64,000 bases of DNA from P52-10 sp041397365 (GTDB lineage: Bacteria > Pseudomonadota > Alphaproteobacteria > Rhizobiales > Xanthobacteraceae), in the NCBI GenBank assembly GCA_041397365.1, contig JAWKWT010000002.1:186001-250000 (forward strand), written 5' to 3'. Of this stretch, positions 26,905 through 35,099 are shown one piece after another. Position numbers and translations under genes: made by a program. A model generated the notes under the pieces. That model was not told the origin of the DNA, ran no database searches, and saw nothing but the letters and a program-made list of their open reading frames with translations. The first letter of the stretch is position 1. Every line of letters begins with the position of its first letter.

Positions 26905-27465
26905 ATGTCGACCGGCTGGATCGTCCTCGGTGTTCTCGTCGCCATCGCGTTCTGGGTTTTCAGTGTCTACAACCGCCTCGTCGCCATGCGGCAGCGGGTC
27001 GACCAGTCATTCGCCGACATCGACGTGCAGTTGAAGCAGCGTCACGATCTGATCCCGAACCTGGTCGAGACGGTGAAAGGCTACGCGACGCATGAAAAGA
27101 GCACGCTGGAAGACGTCATCAAGGCGCGCAACCTGGCGCTGACCGCGCAGGGGCCGGCGCAGGTGTCGGCCGCCGAGGGCCAGTTGACCACCGCGCTGCG
27201 CGGACTGCTGGCGCTGTCGGAGGCGTATCCGGACCTCAAGGCCAACGCCAATTTCCAGCAGTTGCAGACGGAACTGTCCGACATCGAGAACAAGCTCGCC
27301 GCCGCCCGCCGCTTCTTCAACAACGCCGTGCAGGAGTACAACACCGGCATCGAGCAGCTTCCGGCGGCGCTGTTCGCGGGCTCGCTCGGCTTCCGCCGCA
27401 AGGAGTTCTTCGATCTCGGCGACGCGCGGCCGCAGCTCGATCAGGCGCCGAACGTAAAGTTCTGA
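26905..27465 (+). CDS. LemA family protein
   Basis: Small membrane protein of 186 residues. One N-terminal transmembrane helix (MSTGWIVLGVLVAIAFWVFSVY) is followed by the family hallmark YNRLVAMRQRVDQSFADIDVQLKQRHDLIPNLV and a helical bundle. The ATG at 26905 has AGGAG ten bases upstream. The LemA function is not known biochemically. It commonly sits beside an HtpX-like membrane protease, as here (gene starts 25 bases downstream), so the two are likely co-transcribed and concern envelope protein quality. Confidence 0.94.
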   Translation: MSTGWIVLGVLVAIAFWVFSVYNRLVAMRQRVDQSFADIDVQLKQRHDLIPNLVETVKGYATHEKSTLEDVIKARNLALTAQGPAQVSAAEGQLTTALRGLLALSEAYPDLKANANFQQLQTELSDIENKLAAARRFFNNAVQEYNTGIEQLPAALFAGSLGFRRKEFFDLGDARPQLDQAPNVKF

Positions 27466-27490
27466 TTTCCCCGATCGAAGCGCGGAAGCC

Positions 27491-28651
27491 ATGGCCGCAT
27501 ACGGGCTCTACACCCACATCGCATCGAACAAGACGCGCTCGGTGCTGCTGCTGTTCGGCCTGTTCCTGCTGATCTATGTGATCGTCTTCGCCGGCTCGAT
27601 CTTTTTTGAGGTGTTTCTCAATCCGGATCGCCCGGTCGACTATTATCTGCGCGCGGCGTGGGCGGATCTCGTCCGCGCCATGCCGGTGGCGACGATCATC
27701 GCTCTCGCCTGGATCGTCATCGCCTATTTCTTCAACCAGACCATCATCGATGCGGTCACCGGCGGACACGAGGTGACGCGTAAGGAGCAGCCCCGGCTCT
27801 ACAACCTGCTCGAAAATCTCTGCATCTCGCGCGGCATTCCGATGCCGAAGCTGAAGATCATGGACACCGACGCGCTGAACGCCTTCGCCAGCGGGCTGAA
27901 CCAGCGGCAATATTCGGTGACGGTGACGTCCGGCCTGCTCAAGAACCTGAACGATCAGGAACTTGAAGCTGTGCTCGCGCACGAGCTGACGCACATTCGC
28001 AACGGCGACGTGCAGATGATGGTGATCGCCGTCATCATCGCCGGCGTCGTCGGCTTCGTCGGCGAAATGTTCTTCCGGATGATGTTCAATTCCGGAACGC
28101 GCTCCAGTTCCGGATGGAGCAGCAGCCGCTCCTCCTCGTCTTCCAGCAGTGGCAACAAGAAAGGCGGCGGCGCGGGCATGGCCATCCTGATCGCCGTGGT
28201 GCTGATCGCGGTCGCCTGGTTCCTGTCGCTGGTGGTGCGGTTCGCGCTGTCGCGCTCGCGCGAATTTCTCGCCGACGCCGGCTCGGTGGAACTGACCAAG
28301 AACCCGGACGCGATGATCTCGGCGCTGCGCAAGATCGAGAACCGGGGCGAACTGAACGGCGCGACCTCCGCCATCATGGAAATGTGCATCGACAATCCGC
28401 GCGAAGGTTTCGTGGATCTGTTCGCGACGCATCCGTCGGTCGACGCCCGCGTCCGCGCGCTGGTGACATTCGCCGGCGGCCACGACATCGGGCGGATTGT
28501 GCGGCCTGAAGACATGGACGGCGCGATCGCCGGGCCACAGGATACGCCCACAGGCAACGGCCCGGCACCGAGCGGCGAAGAACCGCGCCGCGGCCCGTGG
28601 GGCCCGCTGCCCAAACTGCCGTTTCCGCTCGGGCCTCCCCCCGGTCGCTGA
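27491..28651 (+). CDS. M48 family metallopeptidase (HtpX-like)
   Basis: Inner-membrane zinc endopeptidase of 386 residues. Two N-terminal transmembrane helices (about 20-40 and 65-85) precede the zinc motif HELTH near residue 163, and the third ligand lies in SREFLADAGS near residue 260. Further membrane helices flank a Ser-rich loop, and the C-terminus is a Pro-rich tail ending GPPPGR. It likely degrades misfolded membrane proteins under stress. It is downstream of the LemA gene in a two-gene unit. Confidence 0.94.
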   Translation: MAAYGLYTHIASNKTRSVLLLFGLFLLIYVIVFAGSIFFEVFLNPDRPVDYYLRAAWADLVRAMPVATIIALAWIVIAYFFNQTIIDAVTGGHEVTRKEQPRLYNLLENLCISRGIPMPKLKIMDTDALNAFASGLNQRQYSVTVTSGLLKNLNDQELEAVLAHELTHIRNGDVQMMVIAVIIAGVVGFVGEMFFRMMFNSGTRSSSGWSSSRSSSSSSSGNKKGGGAGMAILIAVVLIAVAWFLSLVVRFALSRSREFLADAGSVELTKNPDAMISALRKIENRGELNGATSAIMEMCIDNPREGFVDLFATHPSVDARVRALVTFAGGHDIGRIVRPEDMDGAIAGPQDTPTGNGPAPSGEEPRRGPWGPLPKLPFPLGPPPGR

Positions 28652-28712
28652 GAGATTCGCCTATCGGCCTAACAGCGCGCCGCGCATTTACCATAAGCCG
28701 TCCGAGTCGCCG

Positions 28713-28735
28713 CACCATGCTCTAACACGTTGAAT
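28713..28735. repeat. Partial copy of the GAGCATGATC palindromic repeat family
   Basis: The minus strand reads TTAGAGCATGGTG here, the start of the repeat arm, without the second arm. It lies in the 177-base gap between the HtpX-like gene and the first ParA-like gene. Confidence 0.4.
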
Positions 28736-28828
28736 TCCCGAATTTTTCTGCGAAAGTCCGATGCCTGAAGACTTTGCGGACAAAATCCGGCATATGCGTT
28801 GTCTCGAAAGCCGGATCAAAGGGGCATC

Positions 28829-29584
28829 ATGGCGAAGCCAGCAGTCATCGTCGTCGGCGCAGACAAGGGCGGCGTCGGCAAGACGACAGTATCGCGGACG
28901 GTGCTGGATTATTTCAGCGCCAACAACATCCCGGCGCGCGCCTTCGACACCGAAGCGCCGCGCGGAACGCTGAAGCGTTTCCACCCTTCCATCACCGAGA
29001 TCGTCGATGTGACCTCCACATCCGATCAGATGAAGATTTTCGACACGCTCAACACGGCCGAGGCCAGCGTCACCGTCATCGACGTGCGCGCAGGTTTGCT
29101 GTCGCCGACGCTGGCGTCGCTGCGCGACATCGGCTTTCTCGATGCGGCCCGCTCCGGGCAGATCACCTTCGCGGTGTTCCACATTCTCGGCCCCTCGATC
29201 GCCTCGCTGGACGAGATCGCGGAAACGGCGAATTTCATGTCCGGGGCGAAGTATTTCCTGGTGAAGAACTTCATCAACAATACGAGCTTCTTCGAGTGGG
29301 ATCAGGCGACCTACAATTCGTATTTCCGCAAGATCAAGGACGCCACCGAGATCACGATTCCGAAGCTCAACGAGATGGCCTATGAGCAGGTCGAGGTCGC
29401 CTCGGTTCCGTTCCTGAAGTTCGTCGCCAACAAGGGCCCGCGCGACGAGGCGGCGAACTATTCGTTCGTGCTGCGCGGCTATGTCCGCCACTGGCTCGGC
29501 AATGTCTGGGGCGAGTTCGATCGTATCAAGCTGACGGACATCGTCGGCAAGGACAAGGGCGACAAGCCGACCAAGACCGAATAG
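28829..29584 (+). CDS. ParA/MinD-like P-loop ATPase
   Basis: P-loop ATPase of 251 residues with the deviant Walker A ADKGGVGKTTVSR near residue 11, including the signature lysine of the ParA/MinD/Soj group. There is no helix-turn-helix N-terminal extension, so it is of the small type. It differs from MipZ and ParA in the switch regions: FDTEAPRGTLKRF replaces the usual Walker-like D-x-D. It is followed 83 bases later by a second, related ATPase gene. No ParB-type partner or centromere-like repeats are seen. Its TAG stop is the start of a repeat. The role is unknown; positioning of some cellular cargo is a guess. Confidence 0.85.
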   Translation: MAKPAVIVVGADKGGVGKTTVSRTVLDYFSANNIPARAFDTEAPRGTLKRFHPSITEIVDVTSTSDQMKIFDTLNTAEASVTVIDVRAGLLSPTLASLRDIGFLDAARSGQITFAVFHILGPSIASLDEIAETANFMSGAKYFLVKNFINNTSFFEWDQATYNSYFRKIKDATEITIPKLNEMAYEQVEVASVPFLKFVANKGPRDEAANYSFVLRGYVRHWLGNVWGEFDRIKLTDIVGKDKGDKPTKTE

Positions 29585-29632
29585 AGCATGATCCCGAAAA
29601 GTGGGAACCGGTTTTCGGATCAGATCATGCTC
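29584..29632. repeat. Full 49-base copy of the GAGCATGATC palindromic repeat family
   Basis: Starts GAGCATGATCCCGAAAAGTG and ends TTCGGATCAGATCATGCTC, an interrupted palindrome. The element follows TAG, which is the stop of the first ParA-like gene, and ends 35 bases before the ATG of the second. It could form an mRNA hairpin between the two. Confidence 0.85.
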
Positions 29633-29667
29633 AAACCAAAATGTAAGGGTTGGAGCGATCCAACCTG

Positions 29668-30336
29668 ATGCCTGTGACCCCGGTTTACATCGTCTGTTCG
29701 CCTCGACCGCGTGTCGGCAAGACGCTGGTCGCGCGGCTCCTGACCGAATATCTCGCGCTGGAGACCAAGCGCGTGGCAGCCTACGACATCAATCTCAACG
29801 AACCGTCGCTGGTCGATTTTCTGCCGCGGCTCACGGAAACGGCGAGCATCGACGACACATTCGGGCAGATGCAACTCATGGACAATCTCATCGTCCATGA
29901 CGGCGTGCCGAAGGTGATCGATCTCGGCTTCCACGCCTTCGACGGCTTCTTCAAGATGGCCTGGGAAATCGGCTTCGCCAAAGAAGCGGAGCGTCGCGGC
30001 GTGCGGCCGGTGATCCTCTTTACCCCGGATCGCGATCGCACCTCGCACCGCGCCTGGTTGATGTTGCAGGAGCGCTTCGCCAACACCGCTCTGGTGCCGA
30101 TCAACAACGAGCAGATTCTGTTCGGCGAGATTCCGGAATGGATCGCGCGGACAAGGATGCTCAACATCGCGATCCTGCCGCCGTTTCTCAAAACCTATAT
30201 CGAGCGCGACAATTTCTCGTTCACGAATTTTCTGAAGACGTCAGGCGACCCGAGCAGCGAACTATTTCAGTGGATCAGAAATGGCTACGCCTTGTTTCGC
30301 GACCTCGGCGCACGGATCGAACAGCATCGGCTGTAG
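29668..30336 (+). CDS. ParA-like P-loop protein with degenerate Walker A
   Basis: Protein of 222 residues starting MPVTPVYIVCSPRPRVGKTLVARLL. The usual KGGVGKT is replaced by SPRPRVGKT, so the first (signature) lysine of the deviant Walker A is missing while GKT is kept. The ATG at 29668 is preferred over a TTG at 29650. It has similar size and a shared helical layout with the ATPase just upstream, suggesting ancient duplication. I would not predict ParA-type dimerisation from it. It may pair with the upstream ATPase. No function assigned. Confidence 0.75.
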   Translation: MPVTPVYIVCSPRPRVGKTLVARLLTEYLALETKRVAAYDINLNEPSLVDFLPRLTETASIDDTFGQMQLMDNLIVHDGVPKVIDLGFHAFDGFFKMAWEIGFAKEAERRGVRPVILFTPDRDRTSHRAWLMLQERFANTALVPINNEQILFGEIPEWIARTRMLNIAILPPFLKTYIERDNFSFTNFLKTSGDPSSELFQWIRNGYALFRDLGARIEQHRL

Positions 30337-30350
30337 TTGAACTGCCGGGT

Positions 30351-30890
30351 TTAATGCCCGTCGAACGCCATCAGCGTTCGCACCGGCACATCCATCTTGC
30401 GCAGCTTGTCCGCGCCGCCAAGCTCCGGCAGGTCGATGACGAAGCAGGCGGCGACGACATCCGCGCCCATCTGCCGCAGGGGCTTCACCGCGCCTTCCGC
30501 CGTGCCGCCAGTCGCGATCAGATCGTCGACCAGGATCACGCGTTCGCCCTTCTTCACCGCATCCTCATGCATCTCCATCTCGTCGACGCCGTATTCCAGC
30601 GAATAGGCGATGCGCACGGTGGTGTGCGGAAGCTTGCCCTTTTTCCGGATCGGAACGAAGCCGGCCGACACCTGATGCGCGACAGCGCCACCAAGGATGA
30701 AGCCGCGCGCCTCGATGCCCGCGACCTTGTCGACCTTCGACCCAGCCCAGGGATGCACCAGTTGATCGACCGCGCGGCGGAACGCCCGCGCGTCGCCGAG
30801 CAGCGTCGTGATATCGCGGAACATGATCCCCGGCTTCGGATAATCGGGAATCGAGCGGATCGCGGATTTCAGATCGTCTTCGAAATTCAT
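30351..30890 (-). CDS. apt: Adenine phosphoribosyltransferase
   Basis: Purine salvage enzyme converting adenine and PRPP to AMP. 179 residues, standard length. The PRPP-binding motif VILVDDLIATGGTAEGA lies near residue 118, and PKPGIMFRDITTLL near residue 18 is family-typical. It is cytoplasmic. It is the last gene of a minus-strand run with trmO and trpE(G): trmO ends ten bases before its start. Whether all three share one transcript is inference from spacing. Confidence 0.97.
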   Translation of the reverse strand: MNFEDDLKSAIRSIPDYPKPGIMFRDITTLLGDARAFRRAVDQLVHPWAGSKVDKVAGIEARGFILGGAVAHQVSAGFVPIRKKGKLPHTTVRIAYSLEYGVDEMEMHEDAVKKGERVILVDDLIATGGTAEGAVKPLRQMGADVVAACFVIDLPELGGADKLRKMDVPVRTLMAFDGH

Positions 30891-30900
30891 CCCGAGTGTC

Positions 30901-31359
30901 TCACCAATAATCTTTCATAATTTCACTGACCCAGGCCGGCTCGCGCAGCGCGCCACGCGGCGCGAAGCCGGACATATGCGGCTTGATGTCGAGGACGGGC
31001 GTGCCGTCGATCGCGTCAAGCCCGCGCACGCGCACCGTCAGGCCATCGACCGCGACGATCTCGCAAGTCGTCACGCCGATGCGGTTCGGCCGCCCCTTGC
31101 CGCGCTGAGCGAAGATGCCGACCTTCGGCCAGTCGGTGCGGCCACGCGGATGGCGCGCGCCGCTGCTGATTTCAGCGTCCGGCACGAGATGAAAGCGATA
31201 GACGACCGTGAGGTGGCTGAAATCGGCGAGGCCGGCCGTCGACTCGGGGCCGAACTGCGCGGCGTCGAGCACGATGTCGGCTTCGACCGCGCCCCAATTG
31301 TCGTCGACGGGCTCCTTACGACAACCGCGTATAAAACCGATCGGCTTGATATCGTTCAT
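30901..31359 (-). CDS. trmO: tRNA (N6-threonylcarbamoyladenosine(37)-N6)-methyltransferase TrmO / TsaA-like
   Basis: 152-residue TrmO (UPF0066/YaeB) protein, an AdoMet-dependent methylase of t6A37 in tRNA. The family block RHPRGRTDWPKVGIFAQRGKGRPNRIGVTTCEIV is near residues 68-100, and DIKPHMSGF near residue 128. The ATG at 31359 (MNDIKPIGFI) is the natural start; a longer frame exists upstream to 31434 but would overlap the end of trpE(G). It sits between trpE(G) and apt. Confidence 0.9.
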   Translation of the reverse strand: MNDIKPIGFIRGCRKEPVDDNWGAVEADIVLDAAQFGPESTAGLADFSHLTVVYRFHLVPDAEISSGARHPRGRTDWPKVGIFAQRGKGRPNRIGVTTCEIVAVDGLTVRVRGLDAIDGTPVLDIKPHMSGFAPRGALREPAWVSEIMKDYW

Positions 31360-31381
31360 GCGACGGCCCTGCTGGACATCT

Positions 31382-33541
31382 TCAATTCCTCTGCCCCAGC
31401 CGGAAGGCATTCTCGATGATGCGCAGGCCGACATCGCCGCCGAGCGACATCAGTGACTCGGGGTGGAACTGCACACCGCCCACGGGCAGCGATTTGTGCT
31501 CCAGCGCCATGACCACGCCGTCCTCGGTGGTGGCGGTGATGTTCAGTACCTCCGGCATCGAATCCCGCGCCACATGCAGCGAGTGATAGCGGCCGATGAC
31601 GATCTCGTTCGGCAGATTGTTGAGCAGGCTCCCGCCCCGCACCTGCACGCGCGACGGACGGCCATGTGCCGGCTGCGCGAGCTGGTTCAGCGTGCCGCCG
31701 AAATATTCGCCGATCGCCTGCACGCCGAGACAGACGCCGAACACCGGCATCTTCTTCGCGAGCGCCGCATCCAGCGTCTTGCTGATCGCAAAATCCTCAG
31801 GGCGGCCGGGTCCAGGCGACAGGACCAGCAGGTCGTAATTCTCGCTTTCCAGCTTTTCGAGCGCATGATTGTGCCGCGTGACGCTGACGCTCGCGCCGGC
31901 CTGCCGGAAATAATCCGCCAGCATATGCACGAAACTGTCCTCGTGATCGATCAGCAGCACCTTCTTGCCGGAGCCGGTCGCGTCCGGCTGGAAGTCGGAG
32001 AGCTTTTTCGGCGGATCGCCGCGCAGCGCCTGAAACAGCGCCGCAGCCTTGATCTGGCATTCCTTGTCTTCCAGCACCGGATCGGAATCGAACAGGCAGG
32101 TCGCGCCGACGCGCACTTCGGCGAGGCCGTCCTTCATGCGGATGGTGCGGATCGTCAGGCCGGTGTTGAGGCTGCCGTCGAAACCGACGAAGCCGAACGC
32201 GCCGGCATACCAGCGACGCGACGAGCGCTCATTGTCCTCGACGAACTGCATCGCCCAGAGTTTTGGCGCACCGGTAACGGTGACGGCCCATGCGTGGGTG
32301 AGAAACGCATCGAGCGCGTCGAAGCCGGGCCGCAGCATGCCCTCGACATGATCGACGGTGTGAAACAGTTTCGAATAAGTCTCGATCTGCCGCCGCGCCA
32401 GCACCTTGATCGAGCCGGGCACGCAGATGCGCGCCTTGTCGTTGCGATCGACGTCGGTGCACATGTTCAGCTCGAACTCGTCCTTCTCCGAGTTCAGCAA
32501 TTCGCGAATCTGCTCGGCGTCGCCGATCGCATCCGCGCCGCGCGCGATCGTGCCGGAGATCGGGCAGGTCTCGATGCGGCGACCGTCCGAGCGCACGAAC
32601 ATTTCCGGCGAGGCCGAGACGAGGAATTCGCCGTCGCCGAGATTGACGAGACCGCCATAGGGCGACGGGTTGATCTTGCACAGGCGCTGAAACACTTCCG
32701 CCGGCGAGCGCTCGCAGGGCTCGCCGAACAACTGGCCCGGCACAGCTTCAAACAGATCGCCGCGTGCAAAAGCCTCGCGCGCCTTCTGCACCGTCGCCTG
32801 ATAGACGCCGGGCGCGTGATCGGCAAAGCCCTGACGGCCGGTGTGAATGTAGAGGCTGTCGGGCGTTTCACGCGAAAGGCCGTTCGTCGATTGGCCCTTC
32901 CAGGCGAAGTCGTAGCTGATCGTCACGCCGCGGCCGGTGGCGCGGTCATAGGCCAGCAACTGATCCGGAATATACAGAACGATGTCGCGCTGATCGGCTT
33001 CTCGCGCGCGCTTCTGCACCAGATCCTCGACCTGAAACACCAGATCGTAGCCGAACGCGCCGTAGAGCCCGAGCAGCGGCTCCTCGGCATCGGCCATCGC
33101 TGCGATCATCGCCCTCACCAGCGACATGATCGAGGCGCGGCGCGTGCGCTGCTCCTCATCCGCCGGCGCCTCGCCGCGGATGATATGCCCCTCAAGCCGC
33201 GTCTGCGAACGCGCGGTGATGACGATGTCGGGATCGTTCAAAACGTCGGCGAAGAACGCGACCAGCACGTTTCCGCGCGCGTTCAGAGCATCAATGAGGA
33301 AGTTGAAGCCGGTGGCCTCCAGCCGCAGCGGCGGATCGGAGAAGCCGAGGTCGAAGCTCTCGTAGCGGCCCGGCACCGTGGTGCCGGAGGACAGCACCAC
33401 GCCGCGCCGGCGATCGAGCAGCTCGATCAGTTCATCGAGGCGCGCGCCGCCGGAAAAGCTTTCCGTCGTCCGCGCAACCACGAGCCCGCTGGCGGTGACA
33501 TGGTCCCGGACGGAGGGTAAGGAAAAAACGGTCCTGTTCAT
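31382..33541 (-). CDS. trpE: Anthranilate synthase, fused TrpE(G)
   Basis: Bifunctional first enzyme of tryptophan synthesis, converting chorismate and glutamine to anthranilate. 719 residues: a component I domain (about 1-510, with the CPISGTIARG and active-site region near 320) followed by a glutamine amidotransferase domain (about 520-719) with GVCLGVQAIGEYFGG, holding the nucleophilic Cys, and the FHPESLMS His/Glu. Such fusions are typical of rhizobia and relatives. The gene follows a leader peptide and attenuator (33589-33697). The start ATG at 33541 follows GGA-rich sequence. Confidence 0.97.
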   Translation of the reverse strand: MNRTVFSLPSVRDHVTASGLVVARTTESFSGGARLDELIELLDRRRGVVLSSGTTVPGRYESFDLGFSDPPLRLEATGFNFLIDALNARGNVLVAFFADVLNDPDIVITARSQTRLEGHIIRGEAPADEEQRTRRASIMSLVRAMIAAMADAEEPLLGLYGAFGYDLVFQVEDLVQKRAREADQRDIVLYIPDQLLAYDRATGRGVTISYDFAWKGQSTNGLSRETPDSLYIHTGRQGFADHAPGVYQATVQKAREAFARGDLFEAVPGQLFGEPCERSPAEVFQRLCKINPSPYGGLVNLGDGEFLVSASPEMFVRSDGRRIETCPISGTIARGADAIGDAEQIRELLNSEKDEFELNMCTDVDRNDKARICVPGSIKVLARRQIETYSKLFHTVDHVEGMLRPGFDALDAFLTHAWAVTVTGAPKLWAMQFVEDNERSSRRWYAGAFGFVGFDGSLNTGLTIRTIRMKDGLAEVRVGATCLFDSDPVLEDKECQIKAAALFQALRGDPPKKLSDFQPDATGSGKKVLLIDHEDSFVHMLADYFRQAGASVSVTRHNHALEKLESENYDLLVLSPGPGRPEDFAISKTLDAALAKKMPVFGVCLGVQAIGEYFGGTLNQLAQPAHGRPSRVQVRGGSLLNNLPNEIVIGRYHSLHVARDSMPEVLNITATTEDGVVMALEHKSLPVGGVQFHPESLMSLGGDVGLRIIENAFRLGQRN

Positions 33542-33588
33542 GCGTTCCTCTTAGGAGAGTTACTGGAGGAACGCCACACAGGACACAC

Positions 33589-33614
33589 AAAAAGGCCGCC
33601 TTGCGTGGCGGCCC
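33589..33614 (-). terminator. trp attenuator terminator (3:4 hairpin)
   Basis: The minus strand reads GGGCCGCC, loop ACGCAA, then GGCGGCC followed by five T, a textbook intrinsic terminator, 48 bases before trpE(G). Part of its 5' arm (GGCCGCC) can instead pair with GGTGGCC at about 33640-33646 upstream, with one G-U, giving the antiterminator. Confidence 0.9.
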
Positions 33615-33639
33615 TGACGATCTTTGAAGCACAAGCGTC

Positions 33640-33672
33640 GGCCACCTTTTCAGGAGGTGGGCCACCACAGGC
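33640..33672 (-). promoter_or_regulatory. trp leader 1:2 hairpin and antiterminator segment
   Basis: The minus strand has GGCCCACCT over and after the tandem Trp codons, pairing with AGGTGGCC (33640-33647). A ribosome stalled at the two Trp codons would cover the first arm and free the second to pair with the terminator arm at 33607-33613. The structure is deduced by eye. Confidence 0.75.
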
Positions 33673-33697
33673 GAAGCTGGCGGATCGCAGTGCTCAT
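33650..33697 (-). CDS. trpL: trp operon leader peptide
   Basis: A 15-residue leader, MSTAIRQLRLWWPTS, with two adjacent Trp codons near its end, preceding the 1:2 hairpin, antiterminator and intrinsic terminator in front of trpE(G). No Shine-Dalgarno lies upstream. Instead a sigma70-like promoter (33705-33733) is placed so that transcription starts at the A of the ATG, so the mRNA is probably leaderless. Leaderless trpL mRNAs with Trp-rich peptides are established in Sinorhizobium, where the released leader also works in trans; that last point is not shown here. Confidence 0.9.
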   Translation of the reverse strand: MSTAIRQLRLWWPTS

Positions 33698-33704
33698 GAG
33701 GCCG

Positions 33705-33733
33705 AAATCACCATGGCCCGGCCTCGCCGTCAA
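33705..33733 (-). promoter_or_regulatory. Promoter for trpL/trpE(G)
   Basis: Minus strand TTGACG (33733-33728), a 17-base spacer, then TGATTT (33710-33705) as a weak -10, and seven bases to the ATG of trpL. The spacing predicts a start of transcription at the ATG itself. Confidence 0.65.
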
Positions 33734-33767
33734 GAGCGCGCGGCGAGGCCGGCCAGCCTGTCCTTGT

Positions 33768-34442
33768 TTATCCGAGATGCTTCTTGAAGAAGGTGGTGGC
33801 ACGGTCCCAGGCCAGCTCCGCCGCCTCGCGGTCATGCACTGCCGCGCGCTGTTCGTTGACGAAGGCGTGGTCGGCGTCATAGCGGAAGAACTCGACGCCC
33901 TTGCCGGCCGCCTTCGCGGCCTGCTCGAAGGTGTCGACGGCTTGCGGCGTGCACCAGGTGTCCTTGTTGGCGAAATGGCCTTGCAGCGGCACGCGAATAT
34001 CCGCGGCCTTCGCCACCTGCTCCGGCGGAATACCGTAGAAGGCGACGGCAGCCGCCAGTTCCGGGATCTTGACCGCGCCGATGATCGTCACCGCGCCGCC
34101 GAGGCAGAAGCCGGTGAGCCCGACCTTCGCGCCGTTGCGCGACAGGTATTGCACCGCGCCGCGCACAGTCTGCGTCGTCGCATCCATGAAGTCGAGCGAG
34201 TTCATCTGCTTCCCGGCCTCGTCGGTATCGTGATACGGCACTACGACGCCGTTATAGAGATCGGGCGCAAGCGCATCGAAGCCGGCCAGCGCGAAGCGGT
34301 CGGTCAGCCCCTTGATGTTTTCCGACAGGCCCCACCATTCCTGAATCACGATGACGCCGGGCGCGTTGCCGCGCTGGGCGTTGGCGAGATAGCCGCCGGC
34401 TTCCTTGCCGTCGGGGCGAGCGAATGTGATGTGGGTACCCAT
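33768..34442 (-). CDS. Dienelactone hydrolase family protein
   Basis: Alpha/beta hydrolase of 224 residues. The nucleophile elbow GFCLGGA carries the cysteine typical of dienelactone hydrolase near residue 118. The Glu in VIQEWWGL lies near residue 34, and ADHAFVN near residue 195 holds the histidine. It hydrolyses lactones or related esters, for example in ring-cleavage pathways, but no chlorocatechol or ketoadipate genes are near. The ATG at 34442 follows AAGGAGATTTTGC. It is a stand-alone gene. Confidence 0.94.
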   Translation of the reverse strand: MGTHITFARPDGKEAGGYLANAQRGNAPGVIVIQEWWGLSENIKGLTDRFALAGFDALAPDLYNGVVVPYHDTDEAGKQMNSLDFMDATTQTVRGAVQYLSRNGAKVGLTGFCLGGAVTIIGAVKIPELAAAVAFYGIPPEQVAKAADIRVPLQGHFANKDTWCTPQAVDTFEQAAKAAGKGVEFFRYDADHAFVNEQRAAVHDREAAELAWDRATTFFKKHLG

Positions 34443-34540
34443 GCAAAATCTCCTTCAGCAGCCGCTCGGGACGGGAGCGGCGCGGGGACAATGACCGCAA
34501 GTGCGGGCCTGCGCAATCGTCTCGCACTTGCGTCAGATTG

Positions 34541-34972
34541 TCAGCCGCTCGGCGGCAGGGCATCGCTTGCATATTGCGCAGCGAACTCCGGCGTCGGCGG
34601 GATCGGCTTGATGACATCGATCATCACGCCGTTCGGATCGGCCGTGATGAAATGGCGCTGTCCGAACGCCTCGTCACGCAGCGGCAGCAGGATCGGCAGG
34701 CCCGCTGCCTGGCAGGCATCGTGAATGCCGTCCGGGTCCTCCACCTCGAAATTCAGGATGAAGGACGACACCTTTCCGCGCTGGCCTGGCGGGATGGTTT
34801 CATGCTTGCAGTCCAGCACGGCAAGATTGATCGAAGGATCATCTGCCGCTTGCAGATGCACATACCAGTCACTCGTGAACAGCGGCCGGAAGCGAAAGTG
34901 CCTCTGATAGAACGCCGCCGTCCCGGCCACGTCGCCGGTCATGATGACGGGATAATAGCTGGTGGCTTTCAT
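34541..34972 (-). CDS. VOC family protein (glyoxalase/bleomycin resistance/dioxygenase superfamily)
   Basis: Small metal-dependent VOC-fold protein of 143 residues starting MKATSYYPVIMTGDVAGTAAFYQRHF. Two beta-alpha-beta modules end with ADPNGVMIDVIKPIPP. The ATG at 34972 follows GAGGAGGGACG. It is divergent from a TetR gene, with 125 bases between starts carrying two palindromes and a triple 9-base repeat, so it is likely the regulator's target. The substrate is unknown; VOC proteins range over glyoxalases, dioxygenases and binding proteins. Confidence 0.9.
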   Translation of the reverse strand: MKATSYYPVIMTGDVAGTAAFYQRHFRFRPLFTSDWYVHLQAADDPSINLAVLDCKHETIPPGQRGKVSSFILNFEVEDPDGIHDACQAAGLPILLPLRDEAFGQRHFITADPNGVMIDVIKPIPPTPEFAAQYASDALPPSG

Positions 34973-34992
34973 CGTCCCTCCTCGCCATGTTT

Positions 34993-35028
34993 GACTTGTC
35001 GGACTTGTCGGACTTGTCGAACTTGCGA
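34993..35028. repeat. 9-base tandem repeat GACTTGTCG x3
   Basis: Three perfect copies of GACTTGTCG (34993-35019) and a degenerate fourth, in the leader of the VOC gene. It may be slippage-prone. No known function. Confidence 0.85.
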
Positions 35029-35053
35029 ATTGTTTGACTTCCGAAACACAAAC

Positions 35054-35070
35054 ATACAATCTGCTTGTAT
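35054..35070. promoter_or_regulatory. TetR operator candidate 1
   Basis: ATACA, seven bases, TGTAT: a 17-bp inverted repeat in the gap between the VOC and TetR genes. It has the same geometry as the second copy 29 bases away, and TACAAT within it could be a -10 hexamer after TTGACT at 35034. Confidence 0.7.
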
Positions 35071-35082
35071 CTATACAGAAAC

Positions 35083-35099
35083 ATACAGGCTGCATGTAT
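35083..35099. promoter_or_regulatory. TetR operator candidate 2
   Basis: ATACAGGCTGCATGTAT, the same half-sites and spacing as the copy at 35054. It overlaps the predicted start codon of the TetR gene (ATG at 35098), implying self-repression. Confidence 0.7.

Noticed and set aside
28829..30336. Plasmid-type ParABS partition locus
   Set aside because: No ParB gene and no iterated centromere sites around the two ATPase genes; the surrounding genes are chromosomal housekeeping genes.
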